Under the pieces are notes generated by a model. That model saw only the letters and a program-made list of their open reading frames with translations, did no database searches and was not told the origin of the DNA. Of a stretch of DNA of 64,000 nucleotides, positions 60,830 to 64,000 are shown piece by piece. Source of the DNA: Cribrihabitans_A neustonicus (GTDB lineage: Bacteria; Pseudomonadota; Alphaproteobacteria; Rhodobacterales; Rhodobacteraceae); the NCBI RefSeq assembly GCF_048820895.1, contig NZ_JBMERQ010000004.1, positions 1 through 64,000 of the forward strand. Reading direction: 5' to 3'. Position 1 is the first letter of the stretch; each line of letters opens with the position of its first letter. Made by a program: the position numbers and the translations under genes.

Positions 60830-61161
60830 ATAAACTTCTCCGTACTCAAACATCGACTCGCTGCCGATGGTGCCCTCACTTTATGCAGAGACGATTACCG
60901 AGTGCGACCTTTTTGACCCTTTTCCAATGCAAAGAATCACTCCTTCACCGCAATTTTTTTGATTCGGTCCCGCCCCCCGGCGCCGCTGCTGGCCCTCGCG
61001 GGCGGCCGAACCCGGGGTACCGGACCGCCGGATCCGGAACAATTGTACGCATTGCGGCCCGCTTCCGCCCCAATTCGGCCATGTTCACCAAGCATTAACA
61101 TATAGGAATTGCGCAGCCCGCCTTGCGCCGCGCAGTGCTCTGCCGCCCGGGGGATGTCCAC
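60830..61161. other. Intergenic control region of gdhA and the pilus cluster
   Basis: No gene is supported. It contains a T7 tract (about 60953-60960), GC-rich sequence, and near 61085-61100 the AT-rich stretch CACCAAGCATTAACATATAGG, the best candidate promoter of the pilus genes. I see no clear activator site. Confidence 0.45.
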
Positions 61162-62799
61162 ATGTCTGCACGCCATCGCAATACCACCGCCCTCACCAGC
61201 CGCCTGCTGGCGCGCGCCCGCGCCTTCCGGCAGCGCGAGGACGGGGTGCTGGCCAAGCCGCTGGTGTTCTTCTTTCTGTCGATGCTCGCGGTCGGCGGTA
61301 TCGGAGTCGACCTGATGCGGATGGAGCGCGACCGCACCGTGCTGCAGTACACGCTGGACCGCGCGGTGCTGGCGGCGGCCGACCTTGACCAGCCGAAGGC
61401 ACCGGCAGTGGTGGTGCAGGACTACCTGAGCAAAGCCGGATTGGCAGACTACTACCAGGCGCCGGTGGTGCAGGAGGGGCTCGGCTACAAAAGCGTGGAA
61501 AGCACCATCGACACCACCTTCCCTGCGCATCTTCTGAAATTCGCGGGCGGCGACAACCTGCCGCTCTACGCCAACGCCCGGGCCGAGGAAACGATCGGCA
61601 GCGTCGAAATCTCGATGGTGCTCGATATCTCCGGCTCGATGCGCTCGAACAACCGCCTTACCAACCTGAAGACCGCCGCGCACAGCTTTGTCGACCAGAT
61701 CACCCAGAACACCGACGTCAGCAACCTGTCGATCTCGATCATTCCCTACGCCACGCAGGTGAACGTCGGCGAACCCCTGCTGAGCAAGTACAACGCCTCG
61801 CAGGAACACAATTATTCCTTCTGCGTGAACTTCATCAAGGACCAGTTCAGCAAGCATACGCTGAGCCGGACCGAACCGCTGGAGCGCACCGCGCATTTCG
61901 ACACGTTCACCTATTCGGAGAACATGATCTCCTCCCCTGTCTGTCCGACCCGCGCAGGCTCGCAGATCCTGCCTTTCACCAATGACGCGGCCACGCTGCA
62001 TGCCTACATCGACACGCTGACGGCGGAGGGCAATACCTCGATCGATATCGGCATGAAGTGGGGCAGCGCCCTGCTCGACCCGACCGCGCGCAGCGTGGTC
62101 AGCGATTTGATTGCCGAAGGCGAGATCGACCCGGCCTTTTCCGGCCGCCCCACGGACTACGGCAGCGGCGACACGCTGAAGATCATCATCCTGATGTCGG
62201 ACGGCCAGAACACCAACCAGTACATGCTGAACCCCTCCCGCCGCGAGGGCCTGTCGGACGTCTGGCATAACCCGGATGCCAACACTTACCCGGGCAACGA
62301 CGGGGCCGGGGCTTACTCCGTGTACCATTCGAACGGGCAGAAAAGCTATTACTGGGCGCATATGAACCGGTGGGAGGATCACCCCTACGGCAACGGCACA
62401 TATGAAGTCTGCGATAGTTACGGGTGTCAAACGGTGCAGGAAGAAGGCACGGCCACCCGCCTCGAATACCCCGAGCTCTTCGCCCGCGCCTCGCTCGCCT
62501 GGATAGCCCGCTACATCTACGAATTCAGCAGCAGCGCCTGGTCGGACTGGTTCACCGCGGGCCGCTACTTTCATAACCGCACCGCCAAGGACCAGCACAC
62601 CAAGGCCATCTGCGGCATCACCAAAAAACAGGGGGTGATCATCTATTCGGTGGGCTTTGAAGCCCCGTCCAACGGTATGCGGGTGCTGGAGGACTGCGCC
62701 AGTTCGCCCGCGCATTTCTTCGACGTTGAAGGGCTGGAAATCAGCGACGCCTTCTCCTCCATCGCCACCTCCATCCGGCAGCTGAGGCTCACCCAATGA
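61162..62799 (+). CDS. Tad/Flp pilus-associated protein with VWA domain (TadG-like)
   Basis: This 545-residue protein has a basic N-terminus and a membrane helix with the pseudopilin-like edge DGVLAKPLVFFFLSMLAVGG (about 30-50). A von Willebrand A domain begins near 150 with the MIDAS motif MVLDISGSMRSNNRL and continues to DGQNTNQYM near 355. It may bind metal and partner proteins at the cell surface. ATG 61162 is preceded by a GGGGGATG site. The end overlaps the TadE-like gene (ATGA). Confidence 0.88.
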   Translation: MSARHRNTTALTSRLLARARAFRQREDGVLAKPLVFFFLSMLAVGGIGVDLMRMERDRTVLQYTLDRAVLAAADLDQPKAPAVVVQDYLSKAGLADYYQAPVVQEGLGYKSVESTIDTTFPAHLLKFAGGDNLPLYANARAEETIGSVEISMVLDISGSMRSNNRLTNLKTAAHSFVDQITQNTDVSNLSISIIPYATQVNVGEPLLSKYNASQEHNYSFCVNFIKDQFSKHTLSRTEPLERTAHFDTFTYSENMISSPVCPTRAGSQILPFTNDAATLHAYIDTLTAEGNTSIDIGMKWGSALLDPTARSVVSDLIAEGEIDPAFSGRPTDYGSGDTLKIIILMSDGQNTNQYMLNPSRREGLSDVWHNPDANTYPGNDGAGAYSVYHSNGQKSYYWAHMNRWEDHPYGNGTYEVCDSYGCQTVQEEGTATRLEYPELFARASLAWIARYIYEFSSSAWSDWFTAGRYFHNRTAKDQHTKAICGITKKQGVIIYSVGFEAPSNGMRVLEDCASSPAHFFDVEGLEISDAFSSIATSIRQLRLTQ

Positions 62800-63332
62800 C
62801 CGCCCGCGCGTCAGCACTGCTGCGCCGGTTCCGCACCCGTGAGGACGGCAACGCGACGGTTGAATTCGCCATCGTCATTCCCGCCTTCCTTATGATCCTG
62901 ATGTCCACGGTCGAGCTCGGCCTGATAAACATCCGCCACTCGCAGCTGGAGCGCGCTCTGGACGAAACCGTGCGCAGCATGCGGCTCAGCACCGGGGCCG
63001 ACATGACCCACAATCAGATCCGCGACCAGGTCTGCACCCGCTCCGGTTTTATCGAGGACTGCACGACATCCTTGCGGCTGGAACTGTTGCAGATGGATCC
63101 TTTTGCCTGGACCGGAATCGATCCGGTGCCGGACTGCGTTGACAAGATCGAGAATGTCCAGCCGGTGCGCAATTTCCAGAACGGGCGGTCGAACGAGCTG
63201 ATGGTTGTCCGCGCCTGCATGAAGTTCAAACCGATCTTCCCGGCCTGGGGCCTCGGCGGCAGCCTTGGCAAGGACGCGGACGGCCGCATCAGCCTCACCG
63301 CCGCTTCCGCATTCGTTCAAGAGCCGAGGTAG
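62796..63332 (+). CDS. TadE-like pseudopilin
   Basis: This 178-residue protein has the TadE motif DGNATVEFAIVIPAFLMILM, with the Glu/Phe segment of pseudopilin processing sites (near residues 19-38), followed by a periplasmic part with Cys-rich loops (VCTRSGFIEDC). It is coupled to the VWA gene and likely assembles minor subunits of a Flp-type pilus. Confidence 0.87.
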   Translation: MTARASALLRRFRTREDGNATVEFAIVIPAFLMILMSTVELGLINIRHSQLERALDETVRSMRLSTGADMTHNQIRDQVCTRSGFIEDCTTSLRLELLQMDPFAWTGIDPVPDCVDKIENVQPVRNFQNGRSNELMVVRACMKFKPIFPAWGLGGSLGKDADGRISLTAASAFVQEPR

Positions 63333-63335
63333 ACC

Positions 63336-63974
63336 ATGCTGACAGCCCTCACGCGAAGCAAGTTTGAAAGCAGGATTTGCCAGGCGCTGGCGCGCCGGTT
63401 CGGCTCATTCGCCCGTGACACCCGCGGCAGCGTTTCGATTGAGTTCGCATTCTACGCCCCACTGCTGCTCAGTCTGTTTGCGGCGATCTACACTTTTTTC
63501 GACGCATTCCGGCAGGAGAACGTGAACCTGAAGGCCGCATATACGATCTCGGATCTCATTTCGCGGGAAACGAACTACGTGAACGAGGCCTACATTGACA
63601 GCATGCATGCGCTGGCCGGGCTGCTGGTACGCGGCGACACCGCCCTGTCGACCCGCATCTCGGTGATCCGCTGGGACGAAACCGACAACCGCTACTACGT
63701 CGACTGGTCCAAGGTGCGCGGCGCAGCCTATGCAGAATGGGTGGACGCCAATATCAACACCGTGAAGGACAAGCTGCCCGCGATGCCCGATCAGGAGCGG
63801 GTGATCCTGGTCGAGACGAAAAACAGTGTTGAGCCGGCCTTCAACATCGGCTTGCCATCACTGGCGATCGAGAACTTCATCTTCACCCGGCCGCGCTTTG
63901 CGCCGCAGGTGGTCTTCGTCGAAAGCAAAGGCAACGGCAACGGCCACAATGATAACGCCGAAAAAGTGAAGTGA
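63336..63974 (+). CDS. TadE/TadF-like pseudopilin
   Basis: This 212-residue protein has the motif RGSVSIEFAFYAPLLLSLFA (near 30-50), another TadE/F N-terminal helix, then a periplasmic domain (VISRWDE-like strands, AYAEWVDANINTVKDKLPA). It starts four bases after the previous stop. Together with the two preceding genes it forms one coupled unit; more pilus genes may follow beyond the window. Confidence 0.85.
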   Translation: MLTALTRSKFESRICQALARRFGSFARDTRGSVSIEFAFYAPLLLSLFAAIYTFFDAFRQENVNLKAAYTISDLISRETNYVNEAYIDSMHALAGLLVRGDTALSTRISVIRWDETDNRYYVDWSKVRGAAYAEWVDANINTVKDKLPAMPDQERVILVETKNSVEPAFNIGLPSLAIENFIFTRPRFAPQVVFVESKGNGNGHNDNAEKVK

Positions 63975-64000
63975 CCCGCCGCCGCGCGACCCGCTCAGCC

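Noticed and set aside
1..64000. CRISPR arrays, rRNA genes, prophage structural genes
   Set aside because: No regular spaced repeats, rRNA signatures or phage structural genes were seen in the window.

Overview
The window is high-GC alphaproteobacterial chromosome, most likely from the Roseobacter group of the Rhodobacteraceae (Leisingera/Phaeobacter/Ruegeria-like). The case rests on gene content: an SUV3-like helicase followed by an S4 protein, a 7Fe ferredoxin and CarD; DUF6324 and DUF6476 proteins; a RibB with a degenerate GTP-cyclohydrolase domain; soxBDAG sarcosine oxidase; a GAAC-N7-GAAC LexA box before mmcB; and a CTTGAAA/CCCATAT heat-shock promoter before rpoH. The species cannot be fixed from the sequence alone.

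Region 1-6.1 kb is a decaying integrated island. An IS3-family element has cut a type I restriction specificity gene (only the last 30 codons of hsdS remain). The hsdR motor gene that follows carries an in-frame amber stop and a substituted helicase motif. A tyrosine integrase and a GIY-YIG protein sit between two 71-bp repeats that copy the 3' end and downstream flank of tRNA-Thr(UGU). These repeats are in INVERTED orientation, so the integrase segment is formally invertible rather than excisable.

Region 6.1-31 kb is backbone: two unknown proteins (one glycosyltransferase-like), O-acetylhomoserine sulfhydrylase, a SIMPL protein divergent from an 878-residue protein with a PilP/GspC-like end, 4-hydroxyphenylpyruvate dioxygenase divergent from an Lrp regulator, a PAS sensor, a Kef-type antiporter, divergent cobT/cobS, the helicase-hslR-fdxA-carD group, SCP2/hydrolase, an M3 peptidase and rpoH. 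Region 31-36 kb holds an RluA-type synthase sharing its start with DUF6476, a poly-threonine secreted protein, tRNA-His, a GNAT enzyme, mmcB and a structured RNA that looks like 6S RNA.

Region 35.9-46.6 kb is a riboflavin cluster read leftwards (nrdR-ribD ... ribE ... ribB-ribH-nusB) split by two rightward inserts: kpsS-kpsD-kpsC (capsule) and a proline-racemase-family gene that appears to lack a normal start codon. A short family-wide intergenic repeat lies at a junction of each insert. Region 46.6-60.9 kb has yjbQ, small secreted and DCC-family genes between two copies of a 174-bp MITE-like repeat, rpoD-dnaG, sarcosine oxidase, a frameshifted GDCCV-type gene and glutamate dehydrogenase. The right edge starts a Tad/Flp-type pilus cluster (VWA protein plus two TadE-like pseudopilins) with ATGA or near-contiguous gene junctions.
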